Positions 17,783 to 26,406 of a stretch of 35,065 bases of DNA are shown piece after piece. The stretch is from Bacteroidia bacterium (GTDB lineage Bacteria > Bacteroidota > Bacteroidia > UKL13-3). Numbering within the stretch: position 1 is the first letter of the stretch; the number at the start of each line of letters is the position of its first letter. The position numbers and the translations under genes are program-made. The notes under the pieces are model-generated. The model saw nothing but the letters and a program-made list of their open reading frames with translations. It made no database searches and was not told where the DNA came from. The stretch spans positions 1 through 35,065 of the forward strand of contig JAGPCK010000031.1 of the NCBI GenBank assembly GCA_018058135.1, given 5' to 3'.

Positions 17783-18232
17783 TTACAAAAGTTGTGCGCT
17801 GTGGTTTTTGGTATCTACCTTTTCAATGATGTTTTCTATTTTACCTTTTTCATCTATCACAAAAGTACTGCGAAGTATGCCCATGTATTTTCTTCCGTAC
17901 AGTGTTTTCTCTCCCCAGGCTCCGTATGCTTCGGCTACGGCATGGTTTTCATCAGCCAGTAATGAAAAGGGTAATTCATACTTGGCTATAAATTTTAGGT
18001 GTTTCGAAGCACTGTCGGGGCTTACTCCTAAAATTTCGTACCCTTTCTTCTGAAAAGTTTTGTAGTTATCACGTAAGTCGCAAGCCTCAGCCGTACAACC
18101 CGGTGTGCTGTCTTTGGGGTAAAAATAAAGTACCAGTTTTTTGCCTTTGTAATCTTTGATGGAACGTATGTTGCCGTTTTCATCTCCGCAGGAAAATGCG
18201 GGGGCTTTATCGCCAATTTTGAGCTGTGTCAT
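17783..18232 (-). CDS. bcp: Thioredoxin-dependent peroxiredoxin (BCP type)
   Basis: A 149-residue cytoplasmic thiol peroxidase that reduces H2O2 and organic hydroperoxides with electrons from thioredoxin. The active site is PKDSTPGCTAEACDLRD with the peroxidatic C46 and a resolving C51 five residues on, the atypical 2-Cys BCP arrangement. The fold is complete to the end (STFVIDEKGKIENII). Its ATG overlaps the stop of the upstream M23 gene by 4 bp (ATGA), suggesting translational coupling to an envelope gene, an unexpected but unremarkable pairing. Confidence 0.95.
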   Translation of the reverse strand: MTQLKIGDKAPAFSCGDENGNIRSIKDYKGKKLVLYFYPKDSTPGCTAEACDLRDNYKTFQKKGYEILGVSPDSASKHLKFIAKYELPFSLLADENHAVAEAYGAWGEKTLYGRKYMGILRSTFVIDEKGKIENIIEKVDTKNHSAQLL

Positions 18233-19959
18233 AATAAATAGAGTTCTTTGGAAATGCGTGTAAAGTTATCTTTACGGTCAATAACAATTAACTCTACGTT
18301 TAGTTTAGTTCTGCGCGGAGTATTGCTGTCGTACTCGTACATCAGCAAATCGTTTTTAGCATCGTATTCTGCCAGCACCCACTTGCCGTTAATGCGCAGG
18401 CTGTACTCTGAAATGCCTGAAAGGTTATCTGTAATTACTATTTTTAACGCACTGGTATCAGTACAAATGGAGTCGCGTGAAATGTTTTTAAACGTGGCCC
18501 TGGGAGCTACGGTGTCAACAAGAATGGCAAAATCACCAAATACACGGCTGCTGGCAGTAATCCATCCCCGGTTGTATCCACCACCCACGGCACCCACACC
18601 ACCTTTGTCAAATGCTCTGCCCACAATCATTTTATCGAACAGGGCGGTATCTTTTTTATCGGGTTTTATGTTGATGTGAATATTGCTGTGCAAGGGTGTG
18701 TAAGAGTCGCCCAACTTAAAAATTTTGGAGGCTGTACGTTTGTTGCCCGGCAGAGTTTTAATGCAAAAATCCATAGTATCGTACAGTGCACCTTTAGGAA
18801 CTTCTATGCGCACTCCATACATCTGGAAAACATTATCCCGTGTCGGAACAAATCGGTCGTACGAACACTCGGGCAGGTAATACGCAGATAGCTGATCATT
18901 GACTTTACCCCTGATGAGTAAGTGAAGTTCTATTGATTTTCCTGAAGCGTCTTTGGCCATAAATTTCACCGTGTGGGTGAGACTGTCTTTGAGCCAGTAT
19001 TTTCCTTTAGCCGGCAGAGTTTGGTAGATATCCACCCGGTTGCCATCATCAATAAAACACTTTTGTACCCTTACCCGTTCTTTAATCAACCGTTCGTAAT
19101 CAATGTGTGCGTTGATGTATTTGGTGTCAGAAAATGCAAAGGCCTCCATTTCCATTCTAAAAAAAGGTACCGTATCAATTTGCATTTGAAGGGTGTAAAT
19201 ATTTTGTTCCCGCTCTTTGTCGGTAATAAAGTCAAATGCTTCTACACCAAATCCGATAATGCCTGTGGGCAAATCAATCGTATCGGTAAAGCGGTAACCT
19301 TCGGGTATTTTTTGTGTTTTAGCCGGAAAAAGTTTTTGCTGCAAAATGGGCAACGGGCGATTGGGCATTACGTTGTAGATGGAAAAACTTTTAAAGAATG
19401 GGGCATCAGTATCCAATACAGGTAGGTTAAACAAGAGGGGGTTAATGGGGTATTCTGTTTTGGTATTGCGCAATTCAAAATGCAGGTGTGGCCCGGTTGA
19501 ACCGCCACTATTCCCGGTGTAAGCAATAATATCTCCTTTTTTTACCGGTATAAGGTGCTTTTTAGGAAACAGTTCTATATCAAAACTTTCTTTACGGTAT
19601 TGCTCGCGTTTGATGTAGCTGCCAATGCTGTCGTTTAGACGGGAGAGGTGAGCATATACGCTGGTGTAACCATTGGGGTGATCAACGTAAATAGCTTTAC
19701 CATAACCGAAGGGAGATATTTTGATGCGGGCCACCCAGCCATCGGCAACGGCATACACAGGTAAACCTTCTTTTTCAAATGTGCGTATGTCAATTCCGGA
19801 ATGAAAATGATTATCGCGCAGTTGCCCGAATGGAGCGGAGAGGAGCAAGGTGGTATCTAATGGTGAACGGAAATAATCCTGCGGGTACGCGTGTTGTGCA
19901 ACCGCTTCTCCTTGCAGGAGCGCCAGTAACACACAACATAAAAAACGCAGTTTTCCCAT
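18229..19959 (-). CDS. M23-family (LytM-type) metallopeptidase, exported
   Basis: A 576-residue protein with signal peptide (MGKLRFLCCVLLALLQGEAVA), an M23 domain close to the N-terminus and a long beta-rich C-terminal part. The zinc site is complete: H53xxxD57 (HFHSGIDIR) and H158-L-H160 (GPHLHFELRN), so it is likely an active peptidoglycan endopeptidase rather than an EnvC/NlpD-type activator. The C-terminal ~350 residues hold Ig-like or carbohydrate-binding-like strands I cannot assign. The start at 19959 was chosen because the signal peptide begins there; an in-frame ATG 18 codons upstream precedes the TAnnTTTG box. It is followed by bcp with a 4-bp overlap. Confidence 0.9.
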   Translation of the reverse strand: MGKLRFLCCVLLALLQGEAVAQHAYPQDYFRSPLDTTLLLSAPFGQLRDNHFHSGIDIRTFEKEGLPVYAVADGWVARIKISPFGYGKAIYVDHPNGYTSVYAHLSRLNDSIGSYIKREQYRKESFDIELFPKKHLIPVKKGDIIAYTGNSGGSTGPHLHFELRNTKTEYPINPLLFNLPVLDTDAPFFKSFSIYNVMPNRPLPILQQKLFPAKTQKIPEGYRFTDTIDLPTGIIGFGVEAFDFITDKEREQNIYTLQMQIDTVPFFRMEMEAFAFSDTKYINAHIDYERLIKERVRVQKCFIDDGNRVDIYQTLPAKGKYWLKDSLTHTVKFMAKDASGKSIELHLLIRGKVNDQLSAYYLPECSYDRFVPTRDNVFQMYGVRIEVPKGALYDTMDFCIKTLPGNKRTASKIFKLGDSYTPLHSNIHINIKPDKKDTALFDKMIVGRAFDKGGVGAVGGGYNRGWITASSRVFGDFAILVDTVAPRATFKNISRDSICTDTSALKIVITDNLSGISEYSLRINGKWVLAEYDAKNDLLMYEYDSNTPRRTKLNVELIVIDRKDNFTRISKELYLL

Positions 19960-19967
19960 TACAAGGA

Positions 19968-19975
19968 CAAATCTA
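19968..19975 (-). promoter_or_regulatory. TAnnTTTG -7 box for the M23/bcp genes
   Basis: Minus-strand TAGATTTG lies only 8 bases before the ATG at 19959. If used, the 5' leader would be a few bases at most. Confidence 0.4.
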
Positions 19976-20042
19976 TCCACTGCAATGTAAATCTGAGGTT
20001 CAATGATATGCACATTGAACAGCTACTGTCTATTTCAGTATG

Positions 20043-20654
20043 CTATTTAATAGCGCATTGTAACAGCAACTCTCCTTCTAAACGCGCCTCGAGGAGGTCG
20101 CCTGTTTTTACTGCTCCCACTCCTGCGGGTGTGCCGGTGTAAATTAAATCTCCGGTTTTGAGCGTGAAAAATTGAGACAGGTAACTGATAATTTTATCAA
20201 AATTGAACAGCATGTCGGCTGAGTTTCCGGTTTGTACCAGTTCACTGTTTTTATGCAGTGTAAATTGGATGTTGCGGGGTTGTTGGAGTTGATGCAGAGG
20301 AATAAATTTTCCTAGGGGAGCAGAGCCGTCAAAAGCTTTGGCAATTTCCCAGGGCAGACCTTTTTCTTTTTGCTGTTGCTGTATGTCGCGGGCAGTAAAA
20401 TCAATGCCTACGGTAATCTGGTCGTAATATTTATGGGCAAATTTTTCTTCTATACGTTTGCCGTTTTTGCAAATACGCAACACCAGTTCCAGTTCATGGT
20501 GAATGTCATTGGAAAAATCAGGCAGGTAAAAATCTTCGTTGTTTTTGAGTACCGCTGTCTCGGGTTTACAAAAAATTACAGGAGCGGTTGGAACTGCATT
20601 GTTGAGTTCTTTCGCATGCTCGGTGTAATTTCGACCTACACAAAATATTTTCAT
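20043..20654 (-). CDS. Fumarylacetoacetate-hydrolase family protein
   Basis: A 203-residue FAH-superfamily enzyme of the short FAHD1/MhpD-like type, which hydrolyses or decarboxylates 2-oxo or 3-acylpyruvate compounds with a divalent metal. It shows MKIFCVGRNYTEHAKE at the start, IFCKPETAVL, the metal-ligand block HHELELVLRI (two Glu), FTARDIQQQQKEKGLPWEIA, and TPAGVGAVKTGDL near the C-terminus. All expected motifs are present; the physiological substrate (acylpyruvate or oxaloacetate) is not decidable. The start at 20654 fits the family N-terminus better than the ATG seven codons upstream. It is separated from the peptide gene by a terminator and so has its own promoter. Confidence 0.9.
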   Translation of the reverse strand: MKIFCVGRNYTEHAKELNNAVPTAPVIFCKPETAVLKNNEDFYLPDFSNDIHHELELVLRICKNGKRIEEKFAHKYYDQITVGIDFTARDIQQQQKEKGLPWEIAKAFDGSAPLGKFIPLHQLQQPRNIQFTLHKNSELVQTGNSADMLFNFDKIISYLSQFFTLKTGDLIYTGTPAGVGAVKTGDLLEARLEGELLLQCAIK

Positions 20655-20678
20655 GGGTGCAAAATACGCACTCACATT

Positions 20679-20705
20679 AAATAATAAAAGCAGACCGAAG
20701 TCTGC
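20679..20705 (-). terminator. Intrinsic terminator after the 58-residue peptide gene
   Basis: A 6-bp GC-rich stem (20690-20695 with 20700-20705) closed by a minus-strand TTCG tetraloop, followed on the minus strand by TTTTATTATTT. It lies 34 bases past the peptide stop. Confidence 0.88.
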
Positions 20706-20739
20706 CTTTACATAAACCTTTTTGTTGAGAAAGAGTTGC

Positions 20740-20916
20740 TTAGCGAGTCTTTACAGAATCGATAGGCCAAGGATCACCGGGACCCGGATCTCCGCAAGGA
20801 GGACCACAGCTGGTAGCGCTGGTTGCAATAGCCAATACTACAAGAGCAACAGCCATTTTCACATAACCTGGAGTTGCTGAAAGCACCGCTCCGGCTTGAT
20901 TAATTGTTTTTTTCAT
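20740..20916 (-). CDS. Small exported or membrane-anchored peptide, 58 residues, unknown function
   Basis: I translated this by hand: ATG at 20914-20916, TAA at 20740-20742, 58 codons. The N-terminus MKKTINQAGAVLSATPGYVK is followed by a hydrophobic segment (MAVALVVLAIATSATS), then C37 and a Gly/Pro/Asp-rich tail with a second cysteine (CGPPCGDPGPGDPWP) ending SVKTR. The first cysteine after the hydrophobic run could be lipidated, but the lipobox (ATSC) is poor. A two-cysteine Pro/Gly tail also looks like a small secreted peptide. A strong terminator directly downstream and its own gap of 115 bp to the upstream sensor gene support a real transcript. I do not recognise the family. Confidence 0.65.
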   Translation of the reverse strand: MKKTINQAGAVLSATPGYVKMAVALVVLAIATSATSCGPPCGDPGPGDPWPIDSVKTR

Positions 20917-21031
20917 AACGTTTAAATTTTAAATGAAACATTTGATTTGCACCCTAAAGACAAAGGGGTACATCATGATGCTGCATCACCGGTATAAAAA
21001 AATATAAGTGGCTGAAAATAAAAATGAAAAA

Positions 21032-24022
21032 CTATGCTGTAGGTAGGTGTAAGATTACTTTGGTACCCGTTGCATCACCAGCTTCATTTACTAAATCCAA
21101 TATCTCTAAACGTGTTTCGTTTGATAAGCTATCCTGAAGCATTTGAATGCGTTCCTCTGCCAATAAGGTGTGCTCTGAACCGTGCAGGTCAATTTTTGAT
21201 GCGCGTAGTTGCGCAGCCATCTTGCGCCCTATACCGTTATCTTCAATGGTACAAAGCACATGATTTTTGCTCCAGGGTTCAAAATTTATTTCAATTCGTC
21301 TTTCTTTTACTTTTTGTTTTAATCCCTGCCAAATAGCATTTTCCACGTAAGGTTGTACCAGCATGTTAGGAATAAATGTGTTGAGTGCATTAATTTTTGG
21401 CGAACAATTAATTTTAAAGTCCAGCTCCCCATTAAATCTCAAACGTTCAATGCTCATGTAATAGTCAAGTGTTTTTATCAGTTGTTCAACCGTGATAAAA
21501 TCTTTTTCCCCGTATTCTAACACACAACTGATGTAAGAAGAAAATTTACTGAGGTATTGGCTGGCATTAAGTAATTTATTAGAGTTAATGCATTCCTGTA
21601 CCTGATAGAGGGTGTTGGAAATAAATTGAGAATCTAATTGTGCTTTATAGGCACGTAATTCCAAGTCAAGTCTGTGGCGTTCCAACTCATGTTTTGCAGC
21701 TTCCTGAGCTTTAAATTTAGAAACTGCTCTTGCAATAAGCCACCATGATATTCCTGCTAAAACTATGCAGCAAAACAACAGGAAGGTGGATGTTTTCCAA
21801 ATGGGTGGTACTATTTCAATTCTTAAACGTTTAATATCGCTATACGAATCTTCATTATAACCCTTTGCACGTATTTCAAGCTCATAGTTGCCTTCACTCA
21901 ATTCAGAAAAAGCTATCAGGTTATTTTGAACTACGTGCCAGTTGTTATCTAATCCGTTTAGTCGGTATTCAAATTGAAATGCCGCACCTTTATTTAAATC
22001 GGCATCACCAAGTAAAATCATTAATTGCTTTACTCCATTGTTGATGTTAACCACCCCATTGGTAAAGCTCATTAATTGACCATTTACCATTACTTCACTA
22101 ATTACGGGCAGTAATTTTAAATCATATACCGGAAGTTTCGGGTTAAATAATAATAGCCCCTCATGATGACCGGCTATCAGTTCTCCCATCAAATTTGGAG
22201 TTAAACAGTTTTGTGAAAATTCAGCTACAGGTAATCCGTTTTCAGGACGCCAGATGTCAATTTTCCCACTGGAAAGTGTGTGGCGCATCAGGTTATTGGC
22301 AGTAGTAAACCAAACGTACTGTTCATTTCCGGCCCAAACGGATTGAATGGAAGAAGCATTTAAGGCCTTGTTCAGAATTATGTTTTCTGATTTATGTGTA
22401 AGTGGATTTAACTTAAACAAGGCGCCTTGCTGAACGCCTATCCATAAGTTGCCTTTGGTATCTTCACTTATACAATTAACATTTACTTTTTCAGCATTTA
22501 ATGCCTGTCCAAATCGTTCAGCAGAGTTTTTTTCTGTGTTAAAAAGGTCAAGCCCTCTATCAGTACCCACCCATAATCTGTTTTTTGTATCCATGTACAA
22601 CCGCTTAACAGTATTCGATGAGATAGTATTTTTTTTGGCCTCATGAAAATAAATGAATACATCTTTAGTGGCAGGGAAATAATGCAGTAATCCTATATTG
22701 CTACCCAACCATAAACTGCCATCTCTTTCGGTGCAAACTGCAGTAATTGTTTGGTCAAGAGTATCGGTGTAAAGTTTATGCAGGGTGAAGTTTTTCTTAT
22801 CCGGAGAAAAATTGTAGAGGCCCTTTTCAGTTCCTACCCACATGTTTGATCCGTTGTGTTGTGCCGTAAGAGCATGAACAGAGAAAAACTCATTTTGAGG
22901 AATTACTTTAGCCGTTTTTTGTGAATTGTTGTATTCAAATAACCCTTGCCATTCAGTACCAAAAAATACCGTGTTGTTTAAAGGCAATATTGCAGTTGCA
23001 TTACCCGCAGGTAATGTATTTGTTGATACAGAACGAAAATGCTGGTTAAGGTAAGCATAACAATACACCCCGTTTTGGCGTGTTCCAATCCATAAATTGT
23101 TGCGTTGATCACCGGTTAATGCAGTGATATATTGGTATTGTATGGCTTGTGGTCCGGTATTTTTTTCAGTTACTTGTTGAATTGAAGTGTCGGTTAACGT
23201 GAAGGTGTAAAGTCCTTTGGTAGTGCCAACCCAGGCAGTCATATTTGAGTCAATCCAAAATGCAGGGATTTTGCTGAAGTTATTGTGTAGTTCGTTTTTA
23301 ACATTAAAGTTAGTGTACTTTTCAGTTTGCAAATTGGCATCAATTAACCCGCTGTACCCATTGTAAATGAACAGGTGGTTGTTGATGAGCTGTGTTGCTG
23401 AAGGATTGTATACTTTGCCACCTAACAGAGCAAACTGATCGGCATAATTGCCTGTAATTTCTTTTTTACTGAAATCAAATTTGTAAATGTTGGAACGTGA
23501 AGACAGGGTAAAGTGGTCAGTGTTTTTTTGGATGGAATAAACCGGTTGGTTTACTAAACGTGTCAGTTTATTTTCGTCTTCCAATAAATATAAAGCCTGA
23601 TTACTGCCAATGTAAATGTTGTTTTTATTGTCTTCATTTACGGCATAAGCCACTTCATTTGTTGTTAGTTGTAAAACTTTAAAATGAACTTCACCTGCTG
23701 TAAGATAAGCTATTGTATTCCCTGAAAGTGCCCATATTCCTCCTTTGCTATCGGCAAAAAGAAAATCTACCTGATGGAAAGGAAGGGTGAGGCTATCCCA
23801 CGGGTTATGGTGATATACTTTAACACGGTAACCATCATACCGGTTTAGTCCGTTTGCTGTTCCAATCCACAATGTGCCGAATTTATCTTGTGTTATGCAC
23901 GTTACGTGGTTAGAACTTAATCCGTTTTTTGTGTTGAGTTGCTCTGTAAAAAAAGTTTGCCCCCAAGCGAAATGTCCTGAAAGCAAAACAAGTAAAACAA
24001 GGGCAGCGGTTTTGTTTGTCAT
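21032..24022 (-). CDS. Reg_prop/Y_Y_Y sensor protein with LytS-type kinase domain lacking the phospho-acceptor His
   Basis: A 996-residue membrane sensor. After a signal peptide (ALVLLVLLSGHFAWG) comes a long two-component-regulator propeller with repeated blades (KFGTLWIGTANGLNRYD, NNLWIGTRQNGVYCY, NRLWVGTDRGLDLF). A Y_Y_Y domain follows (~650-740, FEYRLNGLDNNWHVV), then a membrane helix (SFLLFCCIVLAGISWWLIA-like), a short coiled coil and a His_kinase (LytS/YehU type) plus HATPase region. The ATPase boxes are intact (QPYVENAIWQGL, EDNGIG, GTKVILHLP). The canonical NPHFLFNTL box reads DSQFISNTL, so the conserved His is Gln at residue 799 (codon CAA, 21626-21628). No LytTR regulator is adjacent. 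It may be a pseudokinase that signals through ATP binding or a partner subunit. Confidence 0.88.
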   Translation of the reverse strand: MTNKTAALVLLVLLSGHFAWGQTFFTEQLNTKNGLSSNHVTCITQDKFGTLWIGTANGLNRYDGYRVKVYHHNPWDSLTLPFHQVDFLFADSKGGIWALSGNTIAYLTAGEVHFKVLQLTTNEVAYAVNEDNKNNIYIGSNQALYLLEDENKLTRLVNQPVYSIQKNTDHFTLSSRSNIYKFDFSKKEITGNYADQFALLGGKVYNPSATQLINNHLFIYNGYSGLIDANLQTEKYTNFNVKNELHNNFSKIPAFWIDSNMTAWVGTTKGLYTFTLTDTSIQQVTEKNTGPQAIQYQYITALTGDQRNNLWIGTRQNGVYCYAYLNQHFRSVSTNTLPAGNATAILPLNNTVFFGTEWQGLFEYNNSQKTAKVIPQNEFFSVHALTAQHNGSNMWVGTEKGLYNFSPDKKNFTLHKLYTDTLDQTITAVCTERDGSLWLGSNIGLLHYFPATKDVFIYFHEAKKNTISSNTVKRLYMDTKNRLWVGTDRGLDLFNTEKNSAERFGQALNAEKVNVNCISEDTKGNLWIGVQQGALFKLNPLTHKSENIILNKALNASSIQSVWAGNEQYVWFTTANNLMRHTLSSGKIDIWRPENGLPVAEFSQNCLTPNLMGELIAGHHEGLLLFNPKLPVYDLKLLPVISEVMVNGQLMSFTNGVVNINNGVKQLMILLGDADLNKGAAFQFEYRLNGLDNNWHVVQNNLIAFSELSEGNYELEIRAKGYNEDSYSDIKRLRIEIVPPIWKTSTFLLFCCIVLAGISWWLIARAVSKFKAQEAAKHELERHRLDLELRAYKAQLDSQFISNTLYQVQECINSNKLLNASQYLSKFSSYISCVLEYGEKDFITVEQLIKTLDYYMSIERLRFNGELDFKINCSPKINALNTFIPNMLVQPYVENAIWQGLKQKVKERRIEINFEPWSKNHVLCTIEDNGIGRKMAAQLRASKIDLHGSEHTLLAEERIQMLQDSLSNETRLEILDLVNEAGDATGTKVILHLPTA

Positions 24023-24072
24023 AAGGCCAAAGTAAGGAGTTTAGATTGAATTACCTTACAATTCGTCTTACT

Positions 24073-25776
24073 TTATAGTAACTGCTGCAAACGGCTTTTT
24101 ACAAATTGCATCAACTCACGGATATTTTCTTTGGAGAAATCAAAACGAATACCCGCTGTAGCATAAATTTCACCTATGGTTTTGGTGTACCCTAAAGCCA
24201 GTGCCTGCTTGTATTGTTCAATGGCTTTGGCCTTATCTGCAATGGCATTTTTCCATACACCAATGGCACCTAATTGAGCAATGCCGTATTCGATGTAATA
24301 AAAAGGTACTTCAAACAGGTGCAGTTGTTTTTGCCAAGTGTGCGCATAAAAATCTTCGAAATCAGTATAATCTACCATACCGGTGCTGAACTCGTTGCTG
24401 ATATTGAGCCAGGCTGCTTTACGTTCTGCTGAGGTATGAGTATGGTTGGAGTATATCCAGTGTTGAAATTTATCAATGGTGGCAATCCAGGGCAGTACTT
24501 TTATAATGCCTTCCAGGTGTTCCTGCATGGCGCGTTTAAAGTCGGTAGGGTCGGTGTAAAATACATCCTGTCCTTCATGCGACAATAACTCCATACTCAT
24601 GCTGGCCAATTCGGCCACTTCGCTGGGGCAGTTCTTAAAGGCAGCGAGTTCAAGGTCTTTGCTAAGGAACGAGTGCACGGCATGTCCGCCTTCGTGTACC
24701 ATGGTTTCCACATCGCGTACGCTGCTGGCGGCATTCATAAATATAAACGGCACATTTGTTTCCGACATCGGATAGTTGTATCCTCCAGGTGCTTTTCCTT
24801 TTCTGCTCTCCAAGTCCAAACGATTCATTTCATCCATGGTTTCAATGCACCAGGAGAAATACGGATCTACTTTCTTAAAACACTTCACAGTTTTATCAAG
24901 CAAATCTCTTCCGCTGGTGAAGGGCTCTAAAGGAGCTCGTCCTTTAGTATCCACTTCCATGTCCCAGGGACGAAGGTCGTGGCCCAGTTCTTTTTTTCTG
25001 CGCTCATTAATTTCTTTACACAAAGGCACCACCTCATCACGAACGGATTGGTGGAAAGCGAAACAATCTTCAGGTGTATAATCAAACCTGCCCAGTGCGG
25101 CAAACATGTAATCTCTAAAGTTTTCAAACCCCGCATTCACCGCAATCTGATGACGTAGTTGTATCAAGCGGTCAAATAAATCGTCCAGCTCCTTAGCATG
25201 TTGTAAACGTTTCGTTGCAATTTTCACATACACTTCCTGGCGTTTAGCGCGGTTGGTGTCTTTGAGAAAGTTGGATGCCTGTTGTAGTGTAAGTTCTTTG
25301 CCATCTACTTCCACCGTCATGCTGCCTACAATGGAGCCGTATTTTTGCGATTCGGTTTGCACCTCGGCCATTAACGGAACGTTTTTTTCACGAAACAATT
25401 CTATTTCTTTTTTAATGCCGCGCAGGTAAATAAAATATTTATCGTGGTCCAACTCGTTGATGTAAGGACACTCCAATAATTTTCTGTTGAGTTGATCATT
25501 GAGCGGAGATATTTTCGGTTCTATCTCAGTAACAAAAAACAGGTAGGCTTCTTCCAGTTGTTTGTTGGTGGTATCGCAGGTCATGCGCACATATCGCCAG
25601 GCCATGTCTTCGCTTATAAAGGCTTCCAGTTCGCTGCGGTGTATTAACCATTTCTCCAGTTCGGCTGATGAACCGATGGTACGTTCGAGCAATTGATTAA
25701 AGAAAGGAGCCAGTGCTTCCCATGAATTAATTTTTAATTTGGCCGGGAGAAATTTGTGGTGCGTTATAACTAGCAT
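24073..25776 (-). CDS. M3-family oligoendopeptidase
   Basis: A 567-residue cytoplasmic zinc metallopeptidase that cleaves oligopeptides. The zinc motif is MVHEGGHAVHSFL (H361, E362, H365), and the third ligand is a Glu in the downstream CPSEVAELASMSMELL block (E389 by family position). The N-terminal helical part (SWEALAPFFNQLLERTI, ELEKWLIHRSELEAF) and the C-terminal FEVPFYYIEYGIAQLGA match bacterial M3 oligoendopeptidases of the PepF-like type. It starts 4 bp after the stop of the unknown exported protein, so both are read from the promoter at 26314-26347. Confidence 0.93.
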   Translation of the reverse strand: MLVITHHKFLPAKLKINSWEALAPFFNQLLERTIGSSAELEKWLIHRSELEAFISEDMAWRYVRMTCDTTNKQLEEAYLFFVTEIEPKISPLNDQLNRKLLECPYINELDHDKYFIYLRGIKKEIELFREKNVPLMAEVQTESQKYGSIVGSMTVEVDGKELTLQQASNFLKDTNRAKRQEVYVKIATKRLQHAKELDDLFDRLIQLRHQIAVNAGFENFRDYMFAALGRFDYTPEDCFAFHQSVRDEVVPLCKEINERRKKELGHDLRPWDMEVDTKGRAPLEPFTSGRDLLDKTVKCFKKVDPYFSWCIETMDEMNRLDLESRKGKAPGGYNYPMSETNVPFIFMNAASSVRDVETMVHEGGHAVHSFLSKDLELAAFKNCPSEVAELASMSMELLSHEGQDVFYTDPTDFKRAMQEHLEGIIKVLPWIATIDKFQHWIYSNHTHTSAERKAAWLNISNEFSTGMVDYTDFEDFYAHTWQKQLHLFEVPFYYIEYGIAQLGAIGVWKNAIADKAKAIEQYKQALALGYTKTIGEIYATAGIRFDFSKENIRELMQFVKSRLQQLL

Positions 25777-25780
25777 ATCA

Positions 25781-26308
25781 TTATTTATTACAATGTGAAA
25801 AAGAAATAGTACGACATAATTCTGTTAATTGTCTTTTACCCTTTTCGCTGAATCCTTCATAAGCTGTAACTGGTAAGGTCTTGCTTTGCTCAAGGTAATG
25901 GAGAGGTATTTTGGGTTCTGATTGGAGAAAATTACAAGCAAAGCAAATGTCTACATATCCAGCAATTGCGCCTTTTTTGTAGAACACAATTCCCATTCTA
26001 GGTTCAAAGCAGGCAAATTTACTACCACCATATGTACTACTATCTCCAATAAGGTTTACAAATTTATCTACTTCTATTGCGGATAGTTTTACTGATTTAC
26101 CAATGATTTGTTTCTGAAGTAAACCTTTTTGTACAATGGACTGAGACCACACTCTGTCTATGTTGAACTCATATGCATAAACACTGTCGAATTTCAATTT
26201 AGTAAATGGATTGCTCATTTTCGGTTTACTAGTTTTTCCGGTACCCGAAAAGAATACTCCCAATGTTCCAATCAAAAGAAGAATAGAGATAACGAAGTGC
26301 TTAAGCAT
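25781..26308 (-). CDS. Exported or membrane-anchored protein, unknown function
   Basis: A 175-residue protein with an N-terminal hydrophobic segment (MLKHFVISILLLIGTLGVFF) and a soluble domain. The domain has a conspicuous cysteine pattern: KFACFEPRMGIVFY, then YVDICFACNFLQ, and a late ELCRTISFSHCNK. The CFEPR...ICFAC arrangement recurs in uncharacterised Bacteroidota proteins as I recall them, but no function is established. The CxxC could bind a metal or be redox-active. It is the first gene of a two-gene unit with the M3 peptidase. Confidence 0.7.
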   Translation of the reverse strand: MLKHFVISILLLIGTLGVFFSGTGKTSKPKMSNPFTKLKFDSVYAYEFNIDRVWSQSIVQKGLLQKQIIGKSVKLSAIEVDKFVNLIGDSSTYGGSKFACFEPRMGIVFYKKGAIAGYVDICFACNFLQSEPKIPLHYLEQSKTLPVTAYEGFSEKGKRQLTELCRTISFSHCNK

Positions 26309-26313
26309 TGAGA

Positions 26314-26347
26314 CAAAAATATAAAACTATGACGCTTTACCATCAAA
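26314..26347 (-). promoter_or_regulatory. Two-part Bacteroidota promoter (-33 TTTG, -7 TAnnTTTG)
   Basis: Minus-strand TTTG (26344-26347), a 22-base spacer, then TATTTTTG (26314-26321). It ends 5 bases before the ATG at 26308, implying a leaderless or near-leaderless transcript. It is the most complete promoter in the window. Confidence 0.55.
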
Positions 26348-26360
26348 GTCTGTAAAAATA

Positions 26361-26386
26361 AAAAAGCCACCCGAAGGTGGCTTTTT
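26361..26386 (-). terminator. Intrinsic terminator of the DUF5606 gene
   Basis: An 11-bp stem (26361-26371 with 26376-26386) with a CGAA loop and GC core GCCACC/GGTGGC; the arms end in A5/T5. It lies just past the stop at 26407 and could also terminate rightward transcripts. Confidence 0.9.
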
Positions 26387-26406
26387 CTATGGGCAACAAA
26401 TTTCGT

